The notes: generated by a model not told the origin, from the letters alone. 64,000 bases of DNA from Chryseobacterium sp. (GCA_031286615.1 JAITUA010000002.1:248001-312000), one strand, 5' to 3'; positions 8,487 through 16,696 are shown, counted from the first letter of the stretch. Made by a program: numbers and translations.

Positions 8487-9590
8487 TTATTTCTTAACAA
8501 TCTTATCTATCACAGAACCACTATTGGTTTTAATTTCAACAAAATAAACTCCTGAAGATAAATCCCCGATAGGAATCTTTAACTCCTGAGAAGTTAGTAC
8601 CTTTTGGCCTGTAGCTGAATAAATATTCACTTCTTTTAGTTTCTCAGTTGTTTCAATCTGAATGAAATCACTTGCCGGATTAGGATAAATACTGAATTTT
8701 TTCTTTGAAACAGAAGAAATCCCCAAAGTCAGGTTTGCCTCGTTTGGAGTAAATGGTCTTCTTTGTCCAAAACTTAATCCCAACCAATCGTCGTTGCTCA
8801 ATTGAACCTGAGAAAGATTAACTTTCGCTTGCCAGCTTGACAAATCTTTTCCTTTGTATAACTTCCAGCTTTCAGTTCCTGCAGCATTCCCGGTGAATGA
8901 ATTTAAAGATAAATTTGAAATCTGGTTGTTAGCCGATGTGAAGTTAAAATAGGAAACCTGAGACTGGATCAGTTGTAAAGCCTGTTCTGCAGTGATACTT
9001 CCGTTGTATTTAATTCCAAAAACAAAAGAATTGGCACCATTGGCATTATCAGTTCCGAAATCAATTACAACAAGACTTTTATGGGTTCCTGTTCCAATCC
9101 AATTGGTAATCTGGGAAGGTGTGTACCATGAAGAGCTATACGCTGCAACGGGAGTAGAGGGAGGGATATCGTAATGATCAAGCCCGTATGCCGCTCCGTA
9201 CCATTTTCCGTCAACTAAAGGCGTATAACCTACACCATTGTTCCATGTCATGGTTGATGCACTGGATCCGGACCATGTTATCCAGCTGTCATCAATAGTG
9301 GAGGTGTGATGATTATAATTCAGAATAGAAAGATATCCTGTAGGAATGTCAACCTGCATTTTGGGTTCTGCTGCCACAATTGCATTGATAAGATCTTCCA
9401 TCAATAGACCATCACCATCAAAGCGATATCCCCAGGCATAAGAATTGGGAGTACTGTTGTCATTAAAATCTACAATGAAGTAAGCCTTTTTAGAACCGGT
9501 TCCTACCCAAAATTTAATGTCATTTTCTGTGAATTGGGCTGACAATAACTGCATACAAAGCAGCAAGAAAAAAAGATAAATTTTTCTCAT
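8487..9590 (-). CDS. Type IX-secreted surface protein with two tandem repeats, under B12 riboswitch control
   Basis: 367 residues. Signal peptide 1-18 (FFLLLCMQLLSAQ). Two related domains follow: one from about residue 21 (DIKFWVGTGSKKAYFIVDF ... NSYAWGYRFDG) and one from about 158 (QITNWIGTGTHKSLVVIDF ... NSFVFGIKYNG). Each has the pattern W-x-GTG-x-x-K-x5-DF, then NSxxxG and a helix with Leu/Ile. The last 70 residues are a type A sorting domain (FSIYPNPASDFIQIE to the Lys-rich end) for the type IX system, so the protein is exported and attached to the surface. A cobalamin riboswitch precedes it, suggesting a role in B12 capture or a B12-sparing function. No btuB or enzyme domain is present; the exact role is unknown. 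Confidence 0.85.
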   Translation of the reverse strand: MRKIYLFFLLLCMQLLSAQFTENDIKFWVGTGSKKAYFIVDFNDNSTPNSYAWGYRFDGDGLLMEDLINAIVAAEPKMQVDIPTGYLSILNYNHHTSTIDDSWITWSGSSASTMTWNNGVGYTPLVDGKWYGAAYGLDHYDIPPSTPVAAYSSSWYTPSQITNWIGTGTHKSLVVIDFGTDNANGANSFVFGIKYNGSITAEQALQLIQSQVSYFNFTSANNQISNLSLNSFTGNAAGTESWKLYKGKDLSSWQAKVNLSQVQLSNDDWLGLSFGQRRPFTPNEANLTLGISSVSKKKFSIYPNPASDFIQIETTEKLKEVNIYSATGQKVLTSQELKIPIGDLSSGVYFVEIKTNSGSVIDKIVKK

Positions 9591-9667
9591 GATATAATTT
9601 AAATTAAAGTTTTACTCCCGAAACTTATCTTTAAAAGAAAACAAAATTTCCTCTAAAGTCAGTATTT

Positions 9668-9832
9668 TAAGGTAGGTCTCCTGGCTCACATCTTATAGCT
9701 TCCTTCCCGGATTTTCTTGTCCAGTGGTATCAATATGCTATAAGTTCAAACAGTTTACAGTTGCGGGTACAGCTCAAGATTTGAATGGTATTCTCACTTG
9801 ATTCCCTATTAATGAACAATGTTCAGCCTTAA
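9668..9832 (-). ncRNA. Cobalamin (B12) riboswitch
   Basis: On the minus strand the conserved order is present: GGGAATCAAGTGAGAAT, GCTGTACCCGCAACTGTAA, CCACTGG, GGGAAGG, then the B12 box AGCCAGGAGACCTACC at 9671-9686. This is the classic cobalamin aptamer. It lies in the 5' leader of the 8487-9590 gene, about 80 bases before its ATG, with a promoter match immediately upstream. Binding of adenosylcobalamin is expected to shut off expression. No strong terminator is evident between box and start, so control is more likely at translation initiation; that part is inference. Confidence 0.95.
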
Positions 9833-9839
9833 AACGCTG

Positions 9840-9847
9840 CAAATATA
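9840..9847 (-). promoter_or_regulatory. TAnnTTTG promoter element for the riboswitch transcript
   Basis: Reads TATATTTG on the minus strand, directly upstream of the first riboswitch bases. From here to the phytase-like gene at 10081 the region is AT-rich and shows nothing else. Confidence 0.55.
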
Positions 9848-10080
9848 TCATATAAATTTGTGAGTCCGTTTTGTGAATTATCTTTTTTCGGATATGCTTA
9901 AAAAGTTGATTTTCATATTAATTAATGATTGAGTTAGATTGGTGTTTTTTTAACTTTTAAATTCTCTTTTTTTCTGTTTATATTCAATTCATTTTGTAAT
10001 TCTATTGTTAAAATACAATTATCATTATATTCAAGATCAGTTTATAATCAATCTCTATTTTCGCAGCCATAAAAGTGAAT

Positions 10081-11349
10081 ATGAAAAAATTACTATTGTC
10101 TGCTGTAGTGCTGGCAGTATTGGCTTCATGTAACAGTGAGGCTGATACTACAATAATTAATCAGGATATTAATTATTCCAAACTACCTCAGGAATTTCCA
10201 TTTACAAAACTGGCTACGATAAACGGAGTAGATGTCATCAATGGCGGATTTGGTTCCGGAGCAGCAGCTCATCCAACAAGAAAAGGCGAATTCTACGTCA
10301 TTACAGACAGAGGACCAAATACTGACTTCCAGAATGGGAAAAAGTTCCTTGCTCCTAACTTTACACCTACCATTATGCATTTTAAAATCAATGCTGACGG
10401 AAATGTAGAGGTAATCAAATATATTAAACTTAAAAATCCATCTGGGCAGCTTATTACAGGATTACCAAACCCTGTAGGAATGGGCAGTACCGGGGAAATA
10501 GCCTATGATGCTTCCGGAAATGTTTTGGGGACGGATCAATATGGATTAGACAGTGAAAGTATTGTAGCAGCAGCAGACGGTACATTCTGGGTTTCTGATG
10601 AATACGGACCACACATTGTACATTATAGTGCAGACGGAGTGGAGATGGAAAGAATAAGTCCGATAGGTGTAAATACCGGACCACGAAAATTACCTGCCGT
10701 TTTAGCGAAAAGAAGAGCTAACAGAGGGATGGAAGGGCTTTGCATTACTCCGGATGGAAGAACGCTGGTGGGAACCATACAGTCGATGATGCTTGTGCCT
10801 AGTAAAGCCTTGGCAACCAATACTACTTTAACGAGAATTGTCACATTTGATACTATTACAGGACAGACCAAACAGTTTTTATACAAACAGGATGGAGGCG
10901 CATCTGATTCAGTTTGTGACATTACAGCCTTAAGTAATAATGAATTCCTGGTGATTGAAAGAGATGGAAATTTCGGATCTCAGGGAGGAATTAAAAAAGT
11001 ATACAGAATCAATCTAAGTAATGCTTCCGATGTAAATGGAACTGACATTAATGCGGTTGACGGAATGAAAATCAATGGGAAAGCCTTAGAGCAGTGTTCA
11101 TGGGACGAGATTACCAATGCAGGGATAAAAGCTGTTTCAAAAACATTAGCGGTGGATCTGGTTGCAAAACTGGGCTATGATCATGATAAATTTGAGGGAA
11201 TCGTTTATTTAGGAAATAATAAACTGGCTGTTTTCAATGATGATGACTTTGGAGTAGTGGATGATGGAAATGGAAACCCTAAAGCTAAAATTCTTCCTAA
11301 AACAGGGAAGGTAGACAAAGGAACTATGTATGTAGTCGATATTCAATAA
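10081..11349 (+). CDS. Lipoprotein with phytase-like esterase domain
   Basis: 422 residues from ATG 10081; a GTG two codons earlier is less likely. Lipoprotein signal with lipobox VLASC, so the mature N-terminus is the cysteine at about residue 17. The rest matches the 'esterase-like activity of phytase' family (PF13449-type beta propeller), with motifs such as FYVITDRGPNTDF, FWVSDEYGPH, NRGMEGLCITPDG, FLVIERDGN and DHDKFEGIVYLG. Probably cleaves phosphate esters at the cell surface; the substrate is unknown. It is transcribed away from the B12-regulated gene and closes with a terminator, so it stands alone. Confidence 0.88.
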   Translation: MKKLLLSAVVLAVLASCNSEADTTIINQDINYSKLPQEFPFTKLATINGVDVINGGFGSGAAAHPTRKGEFYVITDRGPNTDFQNGKKFLAPNFTPTIMHFKINADGNVEVIKYIKLKNPSGQLITGLPNPVGMGSTGEIAYDASGNVLGTDQYGLDSESIVAAADGTFWVSDEYGPHIVHYSADGVEMERISPIGVNTGPRKLPAVLAKRRANRGMEGLCITPDGRTLVGTIQSMMLVPSKALATNTTLTRIVTFDTITGQTKQFLYKQDGGASDSVCDITALSNNEFLVIERDGNFGSQGGIKKVYRINLSNASDVNGTDINAVDGMKINGKALEQCSWDEITNAGIKAVSKTLAVDLVAKLGYDHDKFEGIVYLGNNKLAVFNDDDFGVVDDGNGNPKAKILPKTGKVDKGTMYVVDIQ

Positions 11350-11366
11350 TTAGATTTTTTTAACGG

Positions 11367-11398
11367 AAAACGGCGGAATCGAAGATTCCGCCGTTTTT
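11367..11398. terminator. Bidirectional terminator
   Basis: Perfect stem AACGGCGGAATC / GATTCCGCCGTT with T on the right and A on the left. It can serve both the phytase-like gene and the leftward operon ending at 11414. Confidence 0.93.
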
Positions 11399-11413
11399 AT
11401 TGTATAGTATTTC

Positions 11414-11695
11414 TTAGATAATTTTTCGCTTTTTAAAGAAAAGTCTGTAAACTAAAAATGCTTGTACCAGAACGTTTCCTATAAAGAGAAGTATTGCCTG
11501 ATAAGTTGGAATATCAGCATAAAAAGGCAATAATTTATTAAATAAAACGGCTGGAGAATTTACCAGAACCTTAATCAGCGCCAATAGATAACTCAAAAAG
11601 TCAGGTCTTATGCCGATTAAAAACTGATCATAAACAAAGACATAAATAAGATCAAATAAAAGAAGTCCGAAGAATATTAAAATGAAGTTTTTCAT
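11414..11695 (-). CDS. Small membrane protein
   Basis: 93 residues with hydrophobic segments at about 3-22, 35-52 and 66-86, ending in a basic tail (FFKKRKII). No family recognised. It lies 24 bases after tpiA and ends at the shared terminator, so it is probably the last gene of the DUF1599-tpiA operon. Confidence 0.65.
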   Translation of the reverse strand: MKNFILIFFGLLLFDLIYVFVYDQFLIGIRPDFLSYLLALIKVLVNSPAVLFNKLLPFYADIPTYQAILLFIGNVLVQAFLVYRLFFKKRKII

Positions 11696-11719
11696 GTCTG
11701 TTCTAAAAGTTCCTTTATT

Positions 11720-12478
11720 TTAGTTAAAACCTTCAATAATCTTAGAGAAATCCTCTAATTTCAAAGCAGCACCTCCAATCAGACCACCGTCGATATCCGG
11801 CTGAGAGAAGATTTCTTTTGCATTATCCGGCTTTACAGAACCTCCGTAAAGGATTGAAATTTCATCAGCAACTTCCTGTCCGTATTTTGCAGCGATGATG
11901 CTTCTGATATGTGCATGGATTTCCTGCGCCTGCTCCGGGCTTGCTGTTTCTCCTGTTCCAATAGCCCAAACAGGCTCGTAAGCGATCACAACCTTCTTGA
12001 TTTCTTCAGCAGAAAGTGTGAAAAGAGCTACTTCAGTCTGATTTTTTACCACTTCCAGGTGTTGTCCTGCTTTTCTCTGCTCAAGAGTTTCCCCGTTACA
12101 GTAGATAGGTGTAAGACCTTTGTCAAGAGCCAATTTGATTTTTCTGTTACAGTGAGAATCTGTTTCTCCGTGATATTGTCTTCTTTCAGAGTGCCCGATC
12201 AATGAACCGGTAGCGTCAATAGATTCCAGCATATCAGCAGAAATTTCTCCAGTGTAAGCACCACTTTCATGCTCGCTCATATCCTGAGAAAATACACCTA
12301 TTTCGTCTTTTTCAAAGATGTCTTTTGCCATCATTAGATATAAAGCAGGTGGAGCAATCCAAACCTCACAGTTGGTAGCATTGTTGTTTTTATAGCTTAG
12401 TAACTGAATCATCAATTGTTGTGCATCAATTACATTTTTGTTCATTTTCCAGTTGCCTGCAACTATTTTTCTTCTCAT
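11720..12478 (-). CDS. tpiA: Triosephosphate isomerase
   Basis: 252 residues, normal length. Interconverts dihydroxyacetone phosphate and glyceraldehyde 3-phosphate in glycolysis and gluconeogenesis. The catalytic lysine is in GNWKMN near the N-terminus, the histidine in GHSERR, and the glutamate in AYEPVWAIGTG. The phosphate loop is YGGSVKPDN followed by GGLIGGAAL. It follows the TerB-like gene by 41 bases and is part of the leftward operon starting near 15243. Confidence 0.97.
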   Translation of the reverse strand: MRRKIVAGNWKMNKNVIDAQQLMIQLLSYKNNNATNCEVWIAPPALYLMMAKDIFEKDEIGVFSQDMSEHESGAYTGEISADMLESIDATGSLIGHSERRQYHGETDSHCNRKIKLALDKGLTPIYCNGETLEQRKAGQHLEVVKNQTEVALFTLSAEEIKKVVIAYEPVWAIGTGETASPEQAQEIHAHIRSIIAAKYGQEVADEISILYGGSVKPDNAKEIFSQPDIDGGLIGGAALKLEDFSKIIEGFN

Positions 12479-12519
12479 AAGATTTATATATTGATTTATT
12501 TACTTTTTTCGTGTTTATG

Positions 12520-12867
12520 CTACAATCCCCATAGATTTTTCAGCAGAACGTAGAATGTATGCTCCTCTTCAGTTACTTTATTATCAGCTTTGATCAATGA
12601 TTTTGCAAACTGAACAAATTTTACACGCTCGTCTTCAGTAGAATCTTCATGGAAACATCTTGCATGGAATTCAAAGTGGTCTTTCCATTCTTCAGGCTGT
12701 AAAAGAGCCAAAGTTTCCAATTCGTTGTCAAGATTCATTCTGAACGGAAATTCATCCGCCATATATTGCTGCACCAGCATTCCTTCCTCAGGAGCAAATT
12801 CTCCGTCTACAGAAGAAAGGATCATTAATAAGTGATATCCGGCGATTGATTTATTTGATTTTTGCAT
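12520..12867 (-). CDS. TerB-like protein
   Basis: 115 residues, mostly helical. It opens with KSIAGYHLLMILSSVDGEFAPEEG and later has LIKADNKVTEEE, the pair of acidic, metal-binding-like loops seen in the TerB fold. Such proteins are often named tellurite resistance TerB, but isolated copies like this one rarely act on tellurite, and no other ter gene is nearby. It sits 3 bases downstream of the preceding gene in the tpiA operon. A general stress or metal-related role is only a guess. Confidence 0.75.
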   Translation of the reverse strand: MQKSNKSIAGYHLLMILSSVDGEFAPEEGMLVQQYMADEFPFRMNLDNELETLALLQPEEWKDHFEFHARCFHEDSTEDERVKFVQFAKSLIKADNKVTEEEHTFYVLLKNLWGL

Positions 12868-12870
12868 GTT

Positions 12871-13551
12871 TTAATATTTTTTTACTAGATCGTCTAAGTT
12901 ATTTTCTTCTAAAATTTTATCAAGATATTTACCTCTGCTGCTCGATTTTCTTTGATAAGGAGCAAATTTCTGTGTTACTTCGTTGAATTCTCCGCTCAGT
13001 TTTATCAGTTCATCTGATTCACTTACAGTAAGCTTTTTATCAGAAAATTCTGTATTGAAATGAATCAGTTTTTTTACTGCAATTTCCTTTTTTACAATTT
13101 CCTCCTCCGTAGAATGTAATGTACAAATCCCATAGATCCCGTTGCAATAGGCAGCCCATTCACTTTCAAATACTTCATCTAGCTTCTCCTGTTCCGGAAA
13201 AGAAGTATTGAATTTACCGTCATAAGCAAAACCTTTATCAGGATGATTGATCAGATGTTGGATGAAGTTTTCTTTAAATTCTGTCTTATATTGATGAACA
13301 TCACTCAATTCTTTATTCTTCTTAACCAGTGAAATACAGTTTTTACTGAAATATTTTTCTGTAATCTCACTTTCAAATTCATCATTAAGAGGAGAGGTAA
13401 TTCTGATACTTCTGGAAACTGTATAAGAAGGCTGTGGAACTAATTCATTTTGAATAAGCGCAGCCAGATCATCTTTACTGATATCCGTTACAGTACACAA
13501 TTCATCTTCTGTAATGTAATTTTCATTGATATAAGCGAAATTTTTTTCCAT
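12871..13551 (-). CDS. Hypothetical protein, possibly DUF6058 family
   Basis: 226 residues from ATG 13551; a GTG one codon earlier is also open. The N-terminus (NENYITEDELCTVTDISKDDLAALI) looks like a small helix-turn-helix-type region, followed by LVPQPSYTVSR. This beginning recalls the DUF6058 'natural product biosynthesis' family, from memory and unverified. No catalytic motif was recognised. It starts 14 bases after the BT_3928-like gene and is surely co-transcribed with it. Confidence 0.6.
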   Translation of the reverse strand: MEKNFAYINENYITEDELCTVTDISKDDLAALIQNELVPQPSYTVSRSIRITSPLNDEFESEITEKYFSKNCISLVKKNKELSDVHQYKTEFKENFIQHLINHPDKGFAYDGKFNTSFPEQEKLDEVFESEWAAYCNGIYGICTLHSTEEEIVKKEIAVKKLIHFNTEFSDKKLTVSESDELIKLSGEFNEVTQKFAPYQRKSSSRGKYLDKILEENNLDDLVKKY

Positions 13552-13565
13552 CACTATTGAAGTAA

Positions 13566-14675
13566 TTAGTTGATATAATCTTTTGCGGGTTGTTTATCTA
13601 TGATTTTTCCATTCTCAAGAATCAGTACAAACGGGTTGCTTCTTGCTATGGTTTTGATGGCAGTTCCGTCCATCATTACATTTTTAATGGTTTTAAAGGT
13701 ATTCGGATAGGTAGAAATACCGTAGATAAGAGCTCCTTTCTGTGTATTTACTTTAGCTTCCACTTTCTGAAGCAGATCAGCAGGAACATCTTTTGGATGA
13801 TATGAGAACACCAAAACAGCTTTTGGAGCGTTGATAATTTCGTTCGTAACTTCCATTCCTGTAGGATCTTCAATCTTAAATTTCACAATCTCAGATTTGT
13901 AACCTTCTTTGATCAGCACAGATTCATTTTTTCCTTCCTCAATTTTCCATGGAGAACCTTCTGCCCAGTATTCCGTCTTTTGGATATAATCATCCTGATT
14001 TACCTTGATAACAGCTCCTGTTTTCTGATTTTTCAGAGAATAGAAAGTCTTATATTCAGAAGGGTTTTTTTCGATTTTTACTTTTTCACCTTTAATGTCT
14101 GTTCCTACTTTATAATCACGGAAATCAATGATCGGTTCATGCATAATCCCCTGTGCCATAACGTAAATCATGCCCAGAGAAAAAACAGATAAAAGAATAT
14201 ATTTAAAAGTATTGGAAGACTCTTTTTGAGTAACTCCATACTCATCCTTTTTACGGAATTCTTTTCTGTACAGGACGAAAAGGATAATTAATCCTACCAG
14301 AAGCACAACATCTTTAAGGAAGCTCTGCCAAGGCGTAAACTTGATGGCATCTCCAAAACACCCACAATCTGTTACGACATTGAAATACGCCGAATAAAAA
14401 GTAAGGAACCCAAAGAAAATACAAAGGGCAATTAATATGGACAAGGTAAATTTAAGCTTTAATTTAAGCAGCAGCATAAATCCAAGGAAAAGCTCCAGTA
14501 CCACTACTATAATGGAAAACAGTAGCGCAAACTTTTCTAAAAATGGCATATTGAAAACCGGAGGGGCAAAATATTCTTCCATTTTGAAAGAAAAACCTAC
14601 CAGATCCACGGCTTTCACAAAGCCTGAAAGGATAAAAATAACAGCAATAATAAAGCGTAATAAACCTTTAAGCAT
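13566..14675 (-). CDS. BT_3928-like DoxX/MauE-type membrane protein
   Basis: 369 residues. The first 155 or so hold four membrane helices with the FILSGFVKAVD motif of DoxX/MauE-like proteins and an FNVVTDCGCFGDAIKFTPWQ segment with a CxC pair, which suggests redox or disulfide handling. A further helix (about 160-175) precedes a soluble domain ending in LILENGKIIDKQPAKDY. The family is conserved beside DUF1599 and tpiA across Bacteroidota. I chose ATG 14675 because it lies one base after the DUF1599 stop (TAATATG); the ATG at 14696 would overlap that gene. Confidence 0.8.
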   Translation of the reverse strand: MLKGLLRFIIAVIFILSGFVKAVDLVGFSFKMEEYFAPPVFNMPFLEKFALLFSIIVVVLELFLGFMLLLKLKLKFTLSILIALCIFFGFLTFYSAYFNVVTDCGCFGDAIKFTPWQSFLKDVVLLVGLIILFVLYRKEFRKKDEYGVTQKESSNTFKYILLSVFSLGMIYVMAQGIMHEPIIDFRDYKVGTDIKGEKVKIEKNPSEYKTFYSLKNQKTGAVIKVNQDDYIQKTEYWAEGSPWKIEEGKNESVLIKEGYKSEIVKFKIEDPTGMEVTNEIINAPKAVLVFSYHPKDVPADLLQKVEAKVNTQKGALIYGISTYPNTFKTIKNVMMDGTAIKTIARSNPFVLILENGKIIDKQPAKDYIN

Positions 14676-14676
14676 A

Positions 14677-15243
14677 TTAAATATTTTTGGGTTCAAATTG
14701 ATTTTCTTTTTCCGAGAATTTGATCAGACAGAAGACCGCATAATTCAGCATATCGAAATAGTTGGCATCAAGCCCTTCCGAAACGATTGTTCTTCCCTGA
14801 TTGTCTTCAATCTGTTTAGTTCTTAATACTTTCTGATAAATAAGATCAGTGATTGAAGAGATTCTCATATCTCTCCACGCCTCACCATAATCGTGATTTT
14901 TTCTCTCCATTAAAGCCTTCGCTTCGTTGGAATATTTATCATACAGACCTAAAATTTCTTCTTTATTTTCATTGAAATCATTGGAAAGCCCTTTCTCAAG
15001 CTGAATAAGTCCAATGATAGAGTAGTTCACAATAGCGATAAATTCATCTTCCTCACTCTCATCCACCATTTTTTTATCAGTCATCTGAAGTGTGCGGATC
15101 CTGTTGACTTTGATGTAAATCTGGTCTGTAATGGAACTCGGTCTTAGTACCCTCCATGCAGCTCCATAATCCTGTAATTTTTTACCGAAAAGATCACGAC
15201 ACTGACTGATAACTTTCTCGAACTGTACTGATGTTTTTAGCAT
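14677..15243 (-). CDS. DUF1599 protein with two tandem repeats (nucleotide modification-associated domain 1)
   Basis: 188 residues made of two copies of the same domain: FGKKLQDYGAAWRVLRPSS...DQIYIKVNRIRTL near residues 18-56 and ERKNHDYGEAWRDMRISS...DLIYQKVLRTKQI near 113-150. The motif DYGxAWRxxRxSSITDxIYxKVxR is repeated almost exactly. PF07659-type domains are thought to act on nucleotides, but the reaction is not established. First gene of the leftward operon; its promoter match is at 15261-15268, and folP reads away from it on the other side. Confidence 0.85.
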   Translation of the reverse strand: MLKTSVQFEKVISQCRDLFGKKLQDYGAAWRVLRPSSITDQIYIKVNRIRTLQMTDKKMVDESEEDEFIAIVNYSIIGLIQLEKGLSNDFNENKEEILGLYDKYSNEAKALMERKNHDYGEAWRDMRISSITDLIYQKVLRTKQIEDNQGRTIVSEGLDANYFDMLNYAVFCLIKFSEKENQFEPKNI

Positions 15244-15260
15244 AAATTTTCTTAATCTTC

Positions 15261-15268
15261 CAAATATA
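15261..15268 (-). promoter_or_regulatory. TAnnTTTG promoter element for the DUF1599-tpiA operon
   Basis: Reads TATATTTG on the minus strand, 17 bases before the ATG at 15243. Confidence 0.5.
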
Positions 15269-15296
15269 CGAATTCGGTTTTAGATTTTTGAATTTG

Positions 15297-15392
15297 AGAA
15301 GATGAGTTTGTGAGTGGGAGGGTTTGAGAGTGGGAGAGTCGGAGGGTTTGAGAGTAGGAGAGTAAGAAGTAAGTAAGAGCGTTTGAGGGTTG
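15297..15392. repeat. Purine-rich degenerate repeat
   Basis: Irregular repetition of GGGAGGGTTTGAGAGT-like units on the plus strand. The complementary, pyrimidine-rich version appears at 15556-15592, so the 312-base divergent region between the operons is an inverted pair of the same simple repeat. The stretch between (15393-15511) shows nothing else. Confidence 0.75.
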
Positions 15393-15511
15393 AAGAGGAA
15401 GTGGGACTAGGTTTGGGGCTTTAGTATGTGGGCGCTAACTTCCAACTTCTGGCTTCCAGCCCATAATTTCTAATTTTCAGCTTCTAACTTCTCATTAAAC
15501 ACTCAAATCAC

Positions 15512-15519
15512 TAATTTTG
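15512..15519 (+). promoter_or_regulatory. TAnnTTTG promoter element for folP
   Basis: Reads TAATTTTG, 35 bases before the folP ATG. Confidence 0.45.
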
Positions 15520-15554
15520 CAGAATACAAAATCATTTATCAATCATAAACTCCC

Positions 15555-16421
15555 ATGCTCTCCAACTCTCCAACCCTCCAACCCTCCAACGCAGCATCCT
15601 ATTCAATCAACTGTAACGGTCGTTTACTACAACTTGATACCCCAAAAATCATGGGAATCCTCAATCTGACTCCGGATTCTTTCTCTGACGGCGGAAAATT
15701 CAATACCGAAAAAGCTGCTTTGGAGCATGCCGAAAAACTTTTGAAAGAGGGAGCAGAAATATTGGATATCGGACCTCAGTCTACACGGCCCAACGCTGAG
15801 TTTTTGAGTGCTGAAGAAGAAATAAAAAGAATCGGAAATATCATTTCTCTGATTAAAAAAGAATTTCCGGAATCTTTGATTTCCCTTGATACTTTTTATG
15901 CAGCAACCGTAAAATTTGGGTTCAATGAAGGCATTGATCTTATCAATGATATTTCCGGAGGCCAGTATAATGCAGAAATGTTTGATACAGCAGCTCAGAC
16001 AAAGCTTCCGTACATTTTGATGCATGTAAATCCTTCTTATGATACCATGCATGATAAGATCAGATTTGAAGATATAACATTGGAAGTTAACAGATATTTT
16101 TCACAAAAAACAAAAGAACTCTTAGAAAAAGGAGTAAATGATATCATTCTTGATCCCGGTTTTGGATTCGGAAAAACAGTGGAAGATCAGATGAAAATGA
16201 TCCATGAAGTTGAATATCTGGGATTCGGAAGATTTCCTTTACTGATAGGGATTTCCAGAAAGTCATTTATTTATAAACCACTGGGAAAATCGCCTTTGGA
16301 TATCAATGAAGAAACCCAGAAACTTCACATGAAAGTTTTGGAGCAGGGTGCGAAAATTTTAAGGGTTCATGAAGTCGCTGAAGCAAAGGAAACTGTGACT
16401 CAGTTTTTACGAAAAAAATAA
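15555..16421 (+). CDS. folP: Dihydropteroate synthase
   Basis: 288 residues. Joins p-aminobenzoate to dihydropterin pyrophosphate in folate synthesis; target of sulfonamides. Motifs are MGILNLTPDSFSDGG (pyrophosphate loop), DIGPQSTRPNA, LISLDTFYAA, NDISGG, LDPGFGFGKT and IGISRKSFI. Family members in this group usually begin close to YSINCNGRLL. Here about 15 extra residues (MLSNSPTLQPSNAAS) precede that point, and they are encoded by the CTCTCCAACCCTCC repeat. No other in-frame ATG, GTG or TTG lies between 15555 and the conserved core, so the extension is probably real. Confidence 0.95.
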   Translation: MLSNSPTLQPSNAASYSINCNGRLLQLDTPKIMGILNLTPDSFSDGGKFNTEKAALEHAEKLLKEGAEILDIGPQSTRPNAEFLSAEEEIKRIGNIISLIKKEFPESLISLDTFYAATVKFGFNEGIDLINDISGGQYNAEMFDTAAQTKLPYILMHVNPSYDTMHDKIRFEDITLEVNRYFSQKTKELLEKGVNDIILDPGFGFGKTVEDQMKMIHEVEYLGFGRFPLLIGISRKSFIYKPLGKSPLDINEETQKLHMKVLEQGAKILRVHEVAEAKETVTQFLRKK

Positions 16422-16437
16422 AAAGTGCGAAAAAAAC

Positions 16438-16467
16438 TTGTGAGTAATTAAAAAGTTTATACATTTG
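16438..16467 (+). promoter_or_regulatory. Promoter of the ilv operon
   Basis: A -33 TTG (16438-16440), a 19-base spacer and TACATTTG (16460-16467) match the Bacteroidota consensus at both boxes. Transcription would begin around 16470-16474, almost exactly at the ATG of the first leader peptide (16472). Confidence 0.8.
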
Positions 16468-16471
16468 CAGT

Positions 16472-16555
16472 ATGAATTTTACGAATCAGAAAAATATTAT
16501 TGTCATTTCTATTATTGCTGCTGTCATTAACAGCAGGAAGGAAACGGCATTTTAG
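16472..16555 (+). CDS. First ilv leader peptide (attenuation)
   Basis: 27 codons, too short for usual gene finders: MNFTNQKN, then IIVISIIAAVINS, ending RKETAF and TAG. Eight of eleven consecutive codons (16496-16528) are Ile or Val. Near its end the message holds GAAACGG (16541-16547), which is exactly complementary to CCGTTTC (16585-16591) in the left arm of the following terminator. A ribosome stalled on Ile/Val codons would leave GAAACGG free to block the terminator; a ribosome at the stop codon would cover it. The start is at or within a few bases of the predicted transcription start, so translation would be leaderless or nearly so. Confidence 0.88.
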   Translation: MNFTNQKNIIVISIIAAVINSRKETAF

Positions 16556-16582
16556 ATAGATTTTAATTTAAATTATATATAG

Positions 16583-16614
16583 AACCGTTTCAAATTATGA
16601 AGCGGTTTTTTTTT
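16583..16614 (+). terminator. Attenuator terminator 1 of the ilv operon
   Basis: Stem AACCGTTTCA / TGAAGCGGTT (10 pairs, one G-T) with a 5-base loop and a T run to 16614. It lies 27 bases after the stop of the first leader peptide and before the second leader peptide. Confidence 0.92.
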
Positions 16615-16639
16615 GTTTTAATTTTTATAGTAAAAAAAT

Positions 16640-16696
16640 ATGTATCAGTTGGTATCAGTAATTATTATCGTCATTATTATTCCCTTGCGTCTGTGA
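16640..16696 (+). CDS. Second ilv leader peptide (attenuation)
   Basis: 18 codons: MYQLVSV, then IIIVIIIP, ending LRL and TGA. Nine Ile/Val codons and three Leu codons out of 18. TGTGAGA (16692-16698) overlaps the stop codon and pairs exactly with TCTCACA (16732-16738) in the left arm of the next terminator, giving the same antiterminator logic as the first leader. Translation of this peptide requires that attenuator 1 was read through. Confidence 0.85.
   Translation: MYQLVSVIIIVIIIPLRL

Noticed and set aside
15300-15600. The purine/pyrimidine repeat as an attachment site or origin
   Set aside because: No integrase, no dnaA box cluster and no GC switch evidence in the gap; a plain simple repeat explains it.
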